From positions 1 through 64,000 of the forward strand of contig JAFEDX010000198.1 of the NCBI GenBank assembly GCA_018241365.1: 64,000 nucleotides of DNA, given 5' to 3'. Under the pieces are notes generated by a model, which was not told the DNA's origin, did not search any database, and saw only the letters and a program-made list of their open reading frames with translations. Shown one piece after another: positions 36,624-44,887 of this stretch; position 1 is the stretch's first letter; each line of letters starts with the position of its first letter. Made by a program: the position numbers and the translations under genes. The DNA is from Pseudomonadota bacterium (GTDB lineage: Bacteria; Pseudomonadota; Gammaproteobacteria; Xanthomonadales; Rhodanobacteraceae).

Positions 36624-37670
36624 ATGAAACCCGAAGCCCCCGTTGCCCTGCAGCAAGTGCCGGCGCCACCGGATGCGCTCGGGCGTGCGTTGGGCGATCT
36701 GCGCATCTCGGTGATCGACCGCTGCAACTTCCGCTGTCCGTACTGCATGCCGGAGGAAGCGTATCCGGCCGACCATGCCTTCCTGCGCGCGCGCGACCGG
36801 CTCGACTTCGACGAGATCGCACGCATTGCGCGGGTGTTCGTATCGCTGGGCGTGAAGAAATTGCGCCTGACCGGCGGCGAACCCCTGCTGCGTCGAGATC
36901 TGCCGCTGCTCGTTGCGCGACTGGCGGGCATCGATGGCGTCGAAGACATCGCGCTCACCACCAACGGCGCCTTGCTGCCGAAACTTGCGCAGCCGTTGCG
37001 CGACGCGGGCCTGCAGCGCGTCACGGTCAGCATGGACAGCGCCGATCCCGAAGTGTTCCGCAGGATGACCGGGGGGCGTGGCGAACTGGCCGAGGTGGAA
37101 GCCGCGATCAATGCGGCCGAGCGCGCAGGGTTCACGCCGCTCAAGATCAACTGCGTGGTGATGCGTGGCGTCAACGACGACGGTGTGCCCGGATTGGTCG
37201 AGCGTTTCCGCGGCACTGGTCATGTTGTGCGCTTCATCGAGTACATGGACGTCGGCACCGTCAACGGCTGGCGCGGCGACCGTGTGGTGCCGGGTGCGGA
37301 GCTGGTGCAACGCATCGACTCGCGCTGGCCGCTGGAAGCCCTGCCGCGCAATGCCACGTCCACCGCGCGACGCTGGCGGTTCCGCGATGGCGCGGGCGAA
37401 GTCGGCTTCATCAATTCGGTGACCGAGCCGTTCTGCGGCGGCTGCACGCGTGCGCGGTTGTCGGCAGACGGCAAGTTGTACACCTGCCTGTTTGCGCATG
37501 CCGGCCACGACTTGCGCGCGTTGTTGCGCGCGGGCGAATCGGACGAGGCCCTGCGCGCGACCATCGCCGGCATCTGGAGCCACCGCGGCGACCGTTACAG
37601 CGAGCGCCGCGCCGAGCTGCGTGCGGCGGGCGTGCTGGAGCATGTCGAAATGTACCGGATAGGTGGCTAG
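36624..37670 (+). CDS. moaA: GTP 3',8-cyclase MoaA
   Basis: A radical-SAM enzyme starting molybdopterin synthesis: with MoaC it turns GTP into cyclic pyranopterin monophosphate. 348 residues. Cys34, Cys38 and Cys41 in CNFRCPYC bind the SAM cluster, and LRLTGGEPLLRRDL near 85 is the SAM glycine motif. A second 4Fe-4S cluster is bound by CGGC and TRARLSADGKLYTC near 272-290. The chain ends in the functionally required Gly-Gly. The start at 36624 has GAGGG nine bases upstream. It leads the moaA-C-D-E operon. Confidence 0.97.
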   Translation: MKPEAPVALQQVPAPPDALGRALGDLRISVIDRCNFRCPYCMPEEAYPADHAFLRARDRLDFDEIARIARVFVSLGVKKLRLTGGEPLLRRDLPLLVARLAGIDGVEDIALTTNGALLPKLAQPLRDAGLQRVTVSMDSADPEVFRRMTGGRGELAEVEAAINAAERAGFTPLKINCVVMRGVNDDGVPGLVERFRGTGHVVRFIEYMDVGTVNGWRGDRVVPGAELVQRIDSRWPLEALPRNATSTARRWRFRDGAGEVGFINSVTEPFCGGCTRARLSADGKLYTCLFAHAGHDLRALLRAGESDEALRATIAGIWSHRGDRYSERRAELRAAGVLEHVEMYRIGG

Positions 37671-38186
37671 ATGCCTGCGAAGAAGTTGACACACTTCGAC
37701 ACCTCCAACCGCCCGCGCATGGTGGATGTCGGCGCCAAGGGCGTGACCGTGCGCGTCGCGGTGGCGGAGGCCATCGTGCGCTTCCCGCCGGAAGTCGCCG
37801 CGGCCTTGCGCGCGGGCGGCCTGCGCTCGCCCAAGGGCCCGGTCATCGACACCGCGATCATCGCCGGCACCATGGCTGCCAAGCGCACGCATGAGTTGAT
37901 TCCGTTCTGCCATCCGCTGGCGATCGAGCGCTGCAAGCTTGCGGCCGATTTCGTGTCGGATACGGAACTGGCGATCCGCTGCGAAGTCGCGCTCACCCAC
38001 AAGACCGGGGTCGAAATGGAAGCCCTGACCGGCGCCAGCGTTGCGGCGCTGACGGTGTACGACATGTGCAAGGCGCTGTCGCATGCGATCGTGATCGAAC
38101 GCGTGCGGCTGGTCGAGAAGTCGGGCGGGAAACGGCTCGTGAAGGCCGGCAAGGTCGTGTCCGAAGGGCGGGGCAGGACGCGATGA
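37671..38186 (+). CDS. moaC: Cyclic pyranopterin monophosphate synthase MoaC
   Basis: A 171-residue enzyme that completes cyclic pyranopterin monophosphate. [34 protein letters not shown] and [26 protein letters not shown] are signature segments with the catalytic Asp and Lys. Its ATG follows the moaA stop with no gap. Its own stop overlaps the moaD start as ATGA, so moaA, moaC and moaD should be translationally coupled. Confidence 0.97.
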   Translation: MPAKKLTHFDTSNRPRMVDVGAKGVTVRVAVAEAIVRFPPEVAAALRAGGLRSPKGPVIDTAIIAGTMAAKRTHELIPFCHPLAIERCKLAADFVSDTELAIRCEVALTHKTGVEMEALTGASVAALTVYDMCKALSHAIVIERVRLVEKSGGKRLVKAGKVVSEGRGRTR

Positions 38187-38422
38187 ACTACCGGCTGCTG
38201 TATTTCGCCTCGCTGTGCGATGCCGCGGGTTGCGCGGGGGAAACCATCAGCAGTAATGCGCCCGATGCGCGTGCCCTGTATGCAGAACTCGCGGCGCGGC
38301 ATGGTTTCGCCTTCACGCCTGATCGATTGCGCGTAGCGGTCAATGGTGCATTCACCGGTTGGGATACGCGCCTCGCCGACAACGACGAAGTGGTGTTCCT
38401 GCCACCGGTGTCGGGGGGCTAG
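38183..38422 (+). CDS. moaD: Molybdopterin synthase sulfur carrier subunit MoaD
   Basis: A 79-residue ubiquitin-like protein. It starts [16 protein letters not shown], has the [25 protein letters not shown] beta-grasp core near residue 50, and ends in SGG, the C-terminal Gly-Gly that becomes a thiocarboxylate. Despite its small size all features are present. The stop codon TAG belongs to the left terminal inverted repeat of the palindromic element at 38419-38692, so the protein ends exactly at its required Gly-Gly where that element begins. Confidence 0.94.
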   Translation: MNYRLLYFASLCDAAGCAGETISSNAPDARALYAELAARHGFAFTPDRLRVAVNGAFTGWDTRLADNDEVVFLPPVSGG

Positions 38423-38692
38423 GACCTGTTGACGCCATGCCACGTGGCCGCGCCGTCGGCCCTTGGCCCGCAGGGCAAGGAAGAGCGAGGAGGATGTATG
38501 TCGATACATCGACGAGCGATGACACAGTCATGTGGGCCAAGGGCCACGGCCCGGGGGGTTGCTCCGCAGCGGCAGCCATTCTTCGGTGCACGCCTTGGCC
38601 ATGGAGCCACCATGGCGCTGTGGCGTGCGCCTCGTCTGGCAACCGCTGCGGAAGCAACGCGACTCGCGCGGCATGGCGTCAACAGGTCCTAG
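38419..38692. repeat. 274-bp nested palindromic (MITE-like) element between moaD and moaE
   Basis: The ends are perfect 23-base inverted repeats beginning CTAGGACCTGTTGACG (38419-38441 and 38670-38692). Inside lie two long hairpin arms. The first pairs 38452-38471 with 38532-38550 (CGGCCCTTGGCCC type, with GATGTAT/ATACATC at its tip). The second pairs 38558-38576 with 38638-38658 (GTTGCTCCGCAGCGG type, with a GGTGCACGCC/GGCGTGCGCC tip). The whole would fold as a three-way junction. It has no convincing coding frame. It supplies the moaD stop codon, and its right end supplies the sequence just before moaE. Confidence 0.8.
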
Positions 38693-38693
38693 T

Positions 38694-39107
38694 GTGTTCG
38701 CGATCAGCGACCGCCCGATCGACGTGACGCGACTGCGCAGCGAGCTGGAAAGCCACGCCGCGGGCGCCGCGGTGTGCTTCGAGGGCCGCGTGCGCGACCA
38801 CAACGACGGCCGCGCCGTGCATGGCTTGTCGTATCAGGCCTATGTCGAACTGGCGGAAGCAGAAGGTGCGCGGATTGTTGCGGAAGCGCACGACCGATAC
38901 GCGGTCGAGCGGATCGTGTGCGTGCACCGGATCGGCGAACTCGCGCTCGGTGATGTTGCGGTGTGGGCGGGTGTGTCGGCCGGTCATCGCGGCGCGGCCT
39001 TCGACGCTTGCCGCTACGTGATCGACGAGGTCAAGGCGCGTGTGCCGATCTGGAAGCGCGAACACTACGTGGAAGGCGCGTCGGAGTGGCTGCATCCCGG
39101 AGCTTGA
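38694..39107 (+). CDS. moaE: Molybdopterin synthase catalytic subunit MoaE
   Basis: MoaE uses MoaD-thiocarboxylate to sulfurate the pterin into molybdopterin. 137 residues from GTG 38694, or 144 from ATG 38673. AAVCFEGRVRDHNDGRAVHGLSYQAY is the N-terminal core, VCVHRIGELALGDVAVWAGVSAGHR the middle, and VKARVPIWKREHY carries the active-site lysine. I prefer the GTG: AGG lies seven bases upstream and the ATG falls inside the inverted repeat of the preceding element. The element has thus replaced the original moaD-moaE junction. Confidence 0.92.
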   Translation: MFAISDRPIDVTRLRSELESHAAGAAVCFEGRVRDHNDGRAVHGLSYQAYVELAEAEGARIVAEAHDRYAVERIVCVHRIGELALGDVAVWAGVSAGHRGAAFDACRYVIDEVKARVPIWKREHYVEGASEWLHPGA

Positions 39108-39137
39108 GAGTGGCAGCGCTTGCGGTACGGTCAGACT

Positions 39138-39629
39138 TCACGGCTGTTTCGAAGCGCCGAATTTCAGCTGGCGCTGGTATTCCGCTTCGTCATAGTGTCC
39201 CCTGGACTCGGCGATCAGCCCGTTGCGGTCGATCGTCCACTCCTCGTAGCCCGTCATGCGAACAAACTTGCCGGTTCCTCCGGGTCCCGTGTTCGTTCCG
39301 GTCCAAAGCCAATGGAAAATCACGTGATCGCCACTGCGGGTCATCCTGGTCATCTTCACGACCATGTCCGGGAACGCCGCCATGAAGGACAGCGCCGTAC
39401 TCGCCACGGCGGCTCTTCCGATTGCACGCGGACCGGAGTTGACGGTCAGGGATCCGTTCGCTGCATAAAGCGAGGCCAGCAAGGTGGGATTCCGGCTACT
39501 CCAGGCGGCCGCGTATCGCGTACCGAGGCCGGTAACGTCCAACGACTTCATCGAAGTTTTCTCGGAAGCACAGGCAGTCAACGCGAGCAGCGCCGTTGCA
39601 AGAACGAACGTCCAACGCAGTATTCGCAT
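39138..39629 (-). CDS. Lipoprotein with an NTF2/SnoaL-like domain
   Basis: A 163-residue protein. Residues 1-21 form a lipoprotein signal with lipobox LTAC. The rest is a SnoaL/NTF2-like cone fold (TRYAAAWSSRNPTLLASLYAANGSLTVN, AFPDMVVKMTRMTRSGDHVIFHWLWTGTN, YEEWTIDRNGLIAESRGHYD), used by ester cyclases, isomerases and many proteins of unknown role. The start at 39629 is chosen to begin the signal. It is convergent with moaE, and an SRP RNA gene lies upstream on the same strand. Confidence 0.8.
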   Translation of the reverse strand: MRILRWTFVLATALLALTACASEKTSMKSLDVTGLGTRYAAAWSSRNPTLLASLYAANGSLTVNSGPRAIGRAAVASTALSFMAAFPDMVVKMTRMTRSGDHVIFHWLWTGTNTGPGGTGKFVRMTGYEEWTIDRNGLIAESRGHYDEAEYQRQLKFGASKQP

Positions 39630-39668
39630 GGCGATCGCTTTCCATTCTGTGGCGTCCAATGCCAAATA

Positions 39669-39782
39669 GGCGGCGGCCCCGCCAGCGTAGACTCCGGCGC
39701 ACGCTTCAATCGATACCGTTGCTGCCTTCCGGCCCTGGCGGGGTTTTCAATCTAGCGTCGCGGAGGCGCCAACGGGGCCACC
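39669..39782 (-). ncRNA. ffs: Signal recognition particle (4.5S) RNA
   Basis: On the minus strand the conserved SRP domain IV tip is clear: CCAGGGCCGGAAGGCAGCAA, with the GGAA tetraloop and the asymmetric A-rich bulge bound by Ffh. The outer ends GGTGGCCCCG and CGGGGCCGCC pair to close the hairpin. It guides co-translational membrane targeting with Ffh and FtsY. The ends are estimated from the outer stem, so they are approximate by a few bases. Confidence 0.9.
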
Positions 39783-39793
39783 ATAGACATGTG

Positions 39794-39816
39794 AAACTGG
39801 CGGAGAGGGCGGGATT
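39794..39816 (-). repeat. Duplicate of the tRNA-Ser 3' end (possible relic attachment site)
   Basis: AAACTGGCGGAGAGGGCGGG plus ATT here is identical over 23 bases to 40020-40042, the 3' end of the tRNA-Ser gene with CCA and the next four bases. The copies are direct repeats 226 bases apart. The sequence between (39817-40019) contains only short palindromes, such as AAAATCG/CGATTTT near 39930-39951, and no gene. Confidence 0.7.
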
Positions 39817-40023
39817 GTTCGCATCATCCCTGATGCTCACCCCTCGCTGTGCTCGGGGCCAACCTGCGGTTGTCCGAATTGCTCACCCCATCCCTGGGGT
39901 TCGCCCCTTCGGGGCCGGCTGCGCCGTCCAAAATCGTTTCCGACGATTTTGTCGTTCCTGACGAATTTGTCGAACCCGCGGGTTCTCACCCGCCATCCAC
40001 CATTTCCTGGTTTTCCTGAAAAC

Positions 40024-40116
40024 TGGCGGAGAGGGCGGGATTCGAACCCGCGAAGCGGGGTTTAGCCGCTTACACACTTTCCAGGCGTGCTCCTTCGACC
40101 GCTCGGACACCTCTCC
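40024..40116 (-). tRNA. tRNA-Ser (anticodon GGA)
   Basis: A 93-base class II tRNA. The acceptor stem is GGAGAGG/CCTCTCC and the anticodon loop CTGGAAA carries GGA, reading TCC/TCT. A long variable arm follows (GCGGCTAAACCCCGC type), then the T arm GCGGG-TTCGAAT-CCCGC. CCA is encoded. Such tRNA-Ser genes are common phage and island integration targets, and a 23-base copy of its 3' end lies 226 bases away. Confidence 0.97.
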
Positions 40117-40258
40117 GGATGCGGATTGGCCGCAACGGACTGCGCAGGATAACGGGCGCATGACACGCGCACAAGGCGCTGCGTCGGGCGGTGCGTCCCG
40201 TGCCGGTGACCCACGTGCCCGGTATTCTGTGATCCCGTCGCGCGCATTGGGGTATCCG

Positions 40259-41908
40259 ATGAAACTTCGATCCGTCACGTTGCATGCGGCAATACTCTGC
40301 GCGTTCCCGTTGCTGGCGATGGGCGCAACACCGGCTTCCATGCAAACCTCCACGGCTTACGCATCCATTTCGGCCTTGCGGGAGCAGATGGCTGCCGGCA
40401 AGGTCGATTCCCAAACGCTCGTGCGTGATTTCATCGACCGCATCGGGAAACTCGACCAAGCCGGGCCGCGCGTGAATTCGGTGATCGAGATCAACCCGGA
40501 CGCGGCATCGATGGCGAAGGAGCGCGACACGAATCGCGGCAAGGGCAAGCAGGGCCCGCTATGGGGGATTCCGATCCTGCTGAAGGCGAACATCGATACC
40601 GGCGACAAGATGCCGACCACGGCGGGATCGCTGGCCTTGCTGGGAGCGCCCGCGCCGCAGGACGCCACAGTGGCGGCCAAGCTGCGCAAGGCCGGCGCGG
40701 TGATCCTCGGCAAAACCAATCTCAGCGAGTGGGCCAACTTCCGTTCCAGCCATTCATCCAGCGGTTGGAGCGGGCGGGGCGGATTGACGCGCAATCCGTA
40801 CGTGCTCGACCGGTCCGCGTGCGGCTCCAGCTCGGGCTCGGGGGCCGCGGTCGCGGCGGGATTCGCCACGGTCGCGATCGGCACCGAAACCAACGGCTCG
40901 ATCATCTGCCCGGCGGCGGCGAACGGCGTCGTGGGGATCAAGCCGACGGTCGGGCTGGTGAGCCGCGCTGGAATCATCCCGATCAGTTCTACCCAGGACA
41001 CAGCCGGGCCGATCGCCCGCGACGTGCGCGATGCCGCGATTGTCTTGAGCGCGATCGCGGGCAGCGATCCGCGCGATCCGGCAACGCAGGATGCCGGCCA
41101 GCACGCTACCGATTACACGAAGTTCCTTGATCCGGGTGCGCTGAAAGGCAAGCGCATCGGCGTGGTGCGGGAATTGTCCGACGATGGCCCTGCGACATCG
41201 AAGTTGTTGGAGCAAACCATCGCGGTATTGCGCGCACACGGTGCAACGGTGGTTGATCCGGTCAAGATTCCGCACGTGAACGACTACGGCAAGGCCGAGA
41301 CGATCGTGTTGCAGTACGAATTCAAGCACGGCATCAATGCCTACCTCGCCACGCGCAAGGGCTTGCAGGTGCACACGCTGGCTGACCTGATCGCGTTTGA
41401 CAACGCACACGCGGACACCGAGATGCCGTGGTTCGGGCAGGAAACCTTCATTGCGTCCGAAGCCAGGGGGCCGTTGACCGACAAGGTTTACCAGGATGCC
41501 CTGGCGAAGTTGCAGCGGTTGTCGGGCCCGGAAGGCATCGATGCAGCCATGGATGCGGATCATCTCGACGCGCTGCTGGCACCGGCGCAAGCGCCGGCTT
41601 GGCCAATCGACCTTGTCAATGGCGATCCCGATTCGCCTTCCGCGTACGGCCCTGCGGCGGTGGCGGGATATCCCTCGATCACCGTGCCCGCTGGCTTCGT
41701 GCACGGCCTGCCGGTCGGCATGCTGTTTTTCGGCCGCAAGTGGAGCGAACCGACCCTGCTCGGAATCGCCTACGCGTATGAACAGGCCACCCACGCGCGG
41801 CGCAATCCGGAGTTCCTGACCACGCTGCCGGCGCCCAAAGGGATCGATGCGTGGACGCAGAAATCCGCGGCGTCGGCGCGTGTCGCGGGTGGTGGCGGCA
41901 AGCGCTGA
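40259..41908 (+). CDS. Exported amidase (amidase-signature family)
   Basis: A 549-residue protein with a Sec signal (about 1-24, ending MGA). The amidase-signature Ser-cisSer-Lys triad is visible: Lys in PILLKANIDTGD near residue 108, cis-Ser and its neighbours in GSSSGSGAAVAAG near 187, and the nucleophile Ser in GTETNGSIICPAAANG near 212. The rest matches the family in length. It would hydrolyse an amide in the periplasm; the substrate (peptide amide, nitrile product or aryl amide) is unknown. The start at 40259 begins the signal. Confidence 0.88.
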   Translation: MKLRSVTLHAAILCAFPLLAMGATPASMQTSTAYASISALREQMAAGKVDSQTLVRDFIDRIGKLDQAGPRVNSVIEINPDAASMAKERDTNRGKGKQGPLWGIPILLKANIDTGDKMPTTAGSLALLGAPAPQDATVAAKLRKAGAVILGKTNLSEWANFRSSHSSSGWSGRGGLTRNPYVLDRSACGSSSGSGAAVAAGFATVAIGTETNGSIICPAAANGVVGIKPTVGLVSRAGIIPISSTQDTAGPIARDVRDAAIVLSAIAGSDPRDPATQDAGQHATDYTKFLDPGALKGKRIGVVRELSDDGPATSKLLEQTIAVLRAHGATVVDPVKIPHVNDYGKAETIVLQYEFKHGINAYLATRKGLQVHTLADLIAFDNAHADTEMPWFGQETFIASEARGPLTDKVYQDALAKLQRLSGPEGIDAAMDADHLDALLAPAQAPAWPIDLVNGDPDSPSAYGPAAVAGYPSITVPAGFVHGLPVGMLFFGRKWSEPTLLGIAYAYEQATHARRNPEFLTTLPAPKGIDAWTQKSAASARVAGGGGKR

Positions 41909-41925
41909 TCCGCTCGAGGGTGCGG

Positions 41926-42756
41926 TCAGCGCCCGGGAACCAGCACGACCAGTCCGTGGCGGTGCGTGCGGAAACCGCCGTGCATCGCGCGTTGCACGAA
42001 GGCAATCGCGCGGCGCATCGCGGTGCGGGGCGCCGCGCCCCTGGCCAGCTCTGCCGCGAGCGCGGATGACAGCGTGCACCCGGTGCCGTGGTATTCGCCG
42101 GGCAGGCGTGGCCGGCGAAGTTCAAACAGACCGCGCGCGTCGAACCAGCGGTCGATCACCACGCGGCCGCGACCGTGGCCGCCCTTCAGCAGCACGGCCT
42201 TGGCGCCCATGTCGCGCAACGCGTTGCCGGCGCGTTCGGCGTCGCGTGCGTTGCGGATTTTCGTTCCGAGCAGGGCTTCGGCTTCCGGCAGGTTGGGCGT
42301 CAGCACATCGGCGAGCGGGATCAGTTTTTCGACCAACACGCGCACTGCGCCGGGGTCGAGCAGGCGTGCCCCCGACGTGGCGATCATCACGGGATCGACG
42401 ACCAGCCACTGCGGTTTGCGGCGGCCGAGTTCGCGCGCGACGCAGCGCACGCTGCGCGCGTCGCCCAGCATCCCGGTCTTGACCGCGGCGACCGGGAAAT
42501 CGTCGAACACCGCGTCCAGTTCCGCGCGCAGGTGATTCATGGGTACCGGGTGTACTGCGCTGACACCGCGGGTGTTCTGCGCGGTCAGCGCGGTGGTTAC
42601 GCTGGTGCCGTGCACGCCCAGCGCCGCGAAGGTCTTGAGGTCAGCCTGGATGCCGGCGCCACCGCCGGAATCGGAACCGGCGATGGTGAGACAGCAGGGG
42701 GGACCGGGGGATCGAGACTTGGAACTCGATTTCTTGTGCTGAGATGCCATGTTCAT
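41926..42756 (-). CDS. thiD: Bifunctional hydroxymethylpyrimidine / phosphomethylpyrimidine kinase
   Basis: ThiD phosphorylates hydroxymethylpyrimidine twice for thiamine synthesis and salvage. About 276 residues; a K/S/P-rich stretch (1-20) precedes the ribokinase-fold body. [21 protein letters not shown] near residue 23 binds the pyrimidine, [13 protein letters not shown] near 120 is the middle motif, and [15 protein letters not shown] near 222 is the anion-hole and catalytic site. Starts at 42756 and 42750 are both possible. It converges on the amidase gene, and its upstream side abuts a dispersed repeat. Confidence 0.94.
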   Translation of the reverse strand: MNMASQHKKSSSKSRSPGPPCCLTIAGSDSGGGAGIQADLKTFAALGVHGTSVTTALTAQNTRGVSAVHPVPMNHLRAELDAVFDDFPVAAVKTGMLGDARSVRCVARELGRRKPQWLVVDPVMIATSGARLLDPGAVRVLVEKLIPLADVLTPNLPEAEALLGTKIRNARDAERAGNALRDMGAKAVLLKGGHGRGRVVIDRWFDARGLFELRRPRLPGEYHGTGCTLSSALAAELARGAAPRTAMRRAIAFVQRAMHGGFRTHRHGLVVLVPGR

Positions 42757-42880
42757 TCGTCATTCCGGCGAAGGCAGGAATCCATTTTCGATTTTGACTG
42801 CGGAAGTACGAAGATCAGAATGGATTCCGGGTTCCGTTCGCGTGGAGCCGCGAACGGCCCCGGAATGACGACAAGAGGTA
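42757..42880. repeat. Dispersed GTCATTCCGG-type palindromic repeat
   Basis: It opens with CGTCATTCCGGCGAAGGC and AGGAATCCATTTT, and closes with AATGGATTCCGGGTT ... CCCCGGAATGACGAC, so both outer and inner parts are inverted. The right half resembles bases 30-93, and the left half resembles the hairpin at 44838-44868. It separates thiD and phoH. Similar units are scattered in many proteobacterial genomes; no transposase is attached. Confidence 0.7.
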
Positions 42881-42905
42881 GTTATGCGTGTCCGGGTCCC
42901 GAGTC

Positions 42906-44378
42906 CTACAGCGCTTCGGACGCAAAATCCGCCAGCCGCGAGCGTTCGCCACGCCGCAGCGTCACATGCGCGGCATGTGGCCACTGCTTGAAGCGGTCCA
43001 CCGCGTAGGTCAGGCCCGACGTCGTTTCGGTGAGGTACGGCGTGTCGATCTGCTCGACGTTGCCGAGGCACACGATCTTGGTGCCCGGGCCGGCGCGGGT
43101 GACCAGCGTCTTCATCTGCTTGGGCGTCAGGTTCTGCGCCTCGTCGATGATCAGGTAACGCGACAGGAAAGTGCGCCCGCGCATGAAGTTGAGCGAGCGG
43201 ATCTTGATGCGCGAAGCCAGCAGGTCGTTGGTGGCCTTGCGTCCCCACGAACCGCCGTCCTCGGGATTGGTCAGCACTTCGAGGTTGTCGGTGAGCGCGC
43301 CCATCCACGGCGTCATCTTTTCCTCTTCGGTGCCGGGCAGGAAGCCGATGTCCTCGCCCACTGAAACCGTGGCGCGGGTCATGATGATTTCGCGGTAGCG
43401 CTGCTGGTCCATCACCTGCGCGAGCCCCGCGGCCAGCGCCAGCAGGGTCTTGCCGGTGCCGGCGGTGCCGAGCAGGGTGACGAAGTCGATGTCGGGGTCC
43501 ATCAGCATGTTGAGCGCGAAGTTCTGCTCGCGGTTGCGCGCGGCGATGCCCCACACGCCGTGCGCGCTGCTGGTGTAGTCGTTGAGCAGGGCGAGTCTGG
43601 TCTTGGCCGCGCCGATTTCCAGCACACGCAGTTCGGCGCTGTTCTCGCCAGGCAGGTACAGGCACTCGTTCGGCAGCCACTCCTCGTCGTCGCGCTGCTT
43701 CAGCTCGTAGAACGTGTGGCCCCGTTCGGACCACGAGTGCAGCTCGGGATGGCGATCCCAGAAATCGTCCGGCAGTTCGGTGGCGCCGGTGTACAGCAGC
43801 GAGAAGTCGTCCAGCGCGCGGTCGTTCTCGTAATCCTCGGCGGCGATGCCGAAGATGGTGGCCTTGATGCGCAGGTTGATGTCTTTCGACACCAGCGCCA
43901 CGGCGGCCTCCGGGCGGTGCTCGCGCAGGTCCAGGATCGCGGCGAGGATGCGGTTGTCGGCCTTGCCCTGGCCGTTGCCGGTTTTGGTCTGGAAATACAG
44001 GCGTCCGCTGGCGCCGCCTTTTTTGAGGCGAACGCCGTCGGGCTGCTGCAGCGGCACGCCGTCGGCGATGCCGTGGCTGTTGTTGCGCTCGATCAACTCG
44101 TTGAGGAAGCGGCTGGTCTGGCGCGCGTTGCGCGCGACTTCGGAGATGCCGGATTTCTTCTCGTCCAGTTCCTCCAGCACCGTCATCGGGATGAACACGT
44201 CGTGTTCCTCGAAACGGAACAGCGCTGTCGGGTCGTGCAGCAGGACGTTGGTGTCAAGCGCGTAGATGCGCTTGCCTTGCGGCTTCGGCATGCGGGCTCC
44301 GGAGGAGGGAGAACGGGGGGTTGGGGACGGCGCGCGGCGCCTGGCGGGGGCCTTGGCGGGACGTGATTTGTCGGTCAC
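42906..44378 (-). CDS. PhoH-family ATPase with an N-terminal PIN domain
   Basis: About 490 residues. After a basic, proline-rich tail (SRPAKAPARRRAPSP) comes a PIN nuclease-like domain (IYALDTNVLLHDPTALFRFEEHDVFIPMTVLEELDEKK, with acidic residues for metal; quoted here in the two parts seen around residues 35 and 60). The C-terminal half is a PhoH ATPase with Walker A GTAGTGKTLLALAAGL and Walker B RYLIIDEAQNLTP. Such PIN-PhoH (PhoH2-like) proteins can act as RNA helicase-ribonucleases. I choose GTG 44378, overlapping the bcp stop as GTGA; ATG 44291, with GGAG upstream, is the alternative. Confidence 0.87.
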   Translation of the reverse strand: MTDKSRPAKAPARRRAPSPTPRSPSSGARMPKPQGKRIYALDTNVLLHDPTALFRFEEHDVFIPMTVLEELDEKKSGISEVARNARQTSRFLNELIERNNSHGIADGVPLQQPDGVRLKKGGASGRLYFQTKTGNGQGKADNRILAAILDLREHRPEAAVALVSKDINLRIKATIFGIAAEDYENDRALDDFSLLYTGATELPDDFWDRHPELHSWSERGHTFYELKQRDDEEWLPNECLYLPGENSAELRVLEIGAAKTRLALLNDYTSSAHGVWGIAARNREQNFALNMLMDPDIDFVTLLGTAGTGKTLLALAAGLAQVMDQQRYREIIMTRATVSVGEDIGFLPGTEEEKMTPWMGALTDNLEVLTNPEDGGSWGRKATNDLLASRIKIRSLNFMRGRTFLSRYLIIDEAQNLTPKQMKTLVTRAGPGTKIVCLGNVEQIDTPYLTETTSGLTYAVDRFKQWPHAAHVTLRRGERSRLADFASEAL

Positions 44379-44836
44379 TTGGCAGGTATCGCATCCAGTA
44401 CGGCCTGGGCGTGGCCCGGCACCTTCACGCCACGCCATTCCTGCACCAGCTTGCCGTCGGGATCGACCAGGAAGGTGCTGCGGTCGACGCCGAGGTATTC
44501 GCGGCCGTAGAGCTTCTTCTTGCGGATCACGTCGAAGGCCTTGCACCAGGTCTCGTCGGTGTCGGCGACCAGCGCGAACGGCAGGCCAAGTTTTTCCTTG
44601 AAGCCGTGGTGCGAACGCGCGCTGTCGCGCGACACGCCGACGATGGTGGCGCCGCGGCGCTTGAACTTCGTATACAGGTCGCGGAAATCGCCGGCTTCAC
44701 GGGTGCAGCCGGTGGTGTTGTCCTTGGGATAGAAGTACAGCGCCAGCCATTGGCCTTGCAGGTCGGCGAGTGCCAGCGTGTCGCCCGCCTGGGTCGTGCC
44801 GGACAGTTTGGGGACCTTGTTGCCGATCTTGGTCAT
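44375..44836 (-). CDS. bcp: Thioredoxin-dependent peroxiredoxin (BCP family)
   Basis: A 153-residue atypical 2-Cys/1-Cys peroxiredoxin reducing peroxides in the cytoplasm. YFYPKDNTTGCTREAGDFRD near residue 36 holds the peroxidatic Cys; the usual resolving Cys five residues later is absent (EAGDF), as in some BCPs. GVSRDSARSHHGFKEKLGLPF and the STFLVDPDGKLVQEWRGVKVPGHA end are typical. It lies between gcvR and phoH on the same strand, with a repeat hairpin just upstream. Its stop overlaps the phoH GTG. Confidence 0.94.
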   Translation of the reverse strand: MTKIGNKVPKLSGTTQAGDTLALADLQGQWLALYFYPKDNTTGCTREAGDFRDLYTKFKRRGATIVGVSRDSARSHHGFKEKLGLPFALVADTDETWCKAFDVIRKKKLYGREYLGVDRSTFLVDPDGKLVQEWRGVKVPGHAQAVLDAIPAK

Positions 44837-44837
44837 C

Positions 44838-44868
44838 AAAATGGATCCCGGCTTTCGCCGGGATGACG
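44838..44868 (-). repeat. Short hairpin of the dispersed repeat family in the bcp leader
   Basis: On the minus strand CGTCATCCCGGCGAAAGCCG continues GGATCCATTTT. CCCGGC and GCCGGG close over a GAAA tetraloop. It matches the left half of the repeat at 42757. It lies between gcvR and the bcp start codon and ends two bases before the bcp ATG, so the bcp ribosome site is within or hidden by it. Confidence 0.65.
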
Positions 44869-44887
44869 GTTAAAGGAAGGTTGCACT

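Noticed and set aside
39883..40353. A minus-strand frame containing the VRIPPSPP-like peptide
   Set aside because: This peptide is the known artefact of translating a tRNA-Ser gene, which is present at 40024-40116.
44291..44378. Short form of PhoH starting at ATG 44291
   Set aside because: Possible, but the GTG at 44378 overlaps the bcp stop as GTGA and the added basic tail is open. I kept the longer form while noting the alternative.
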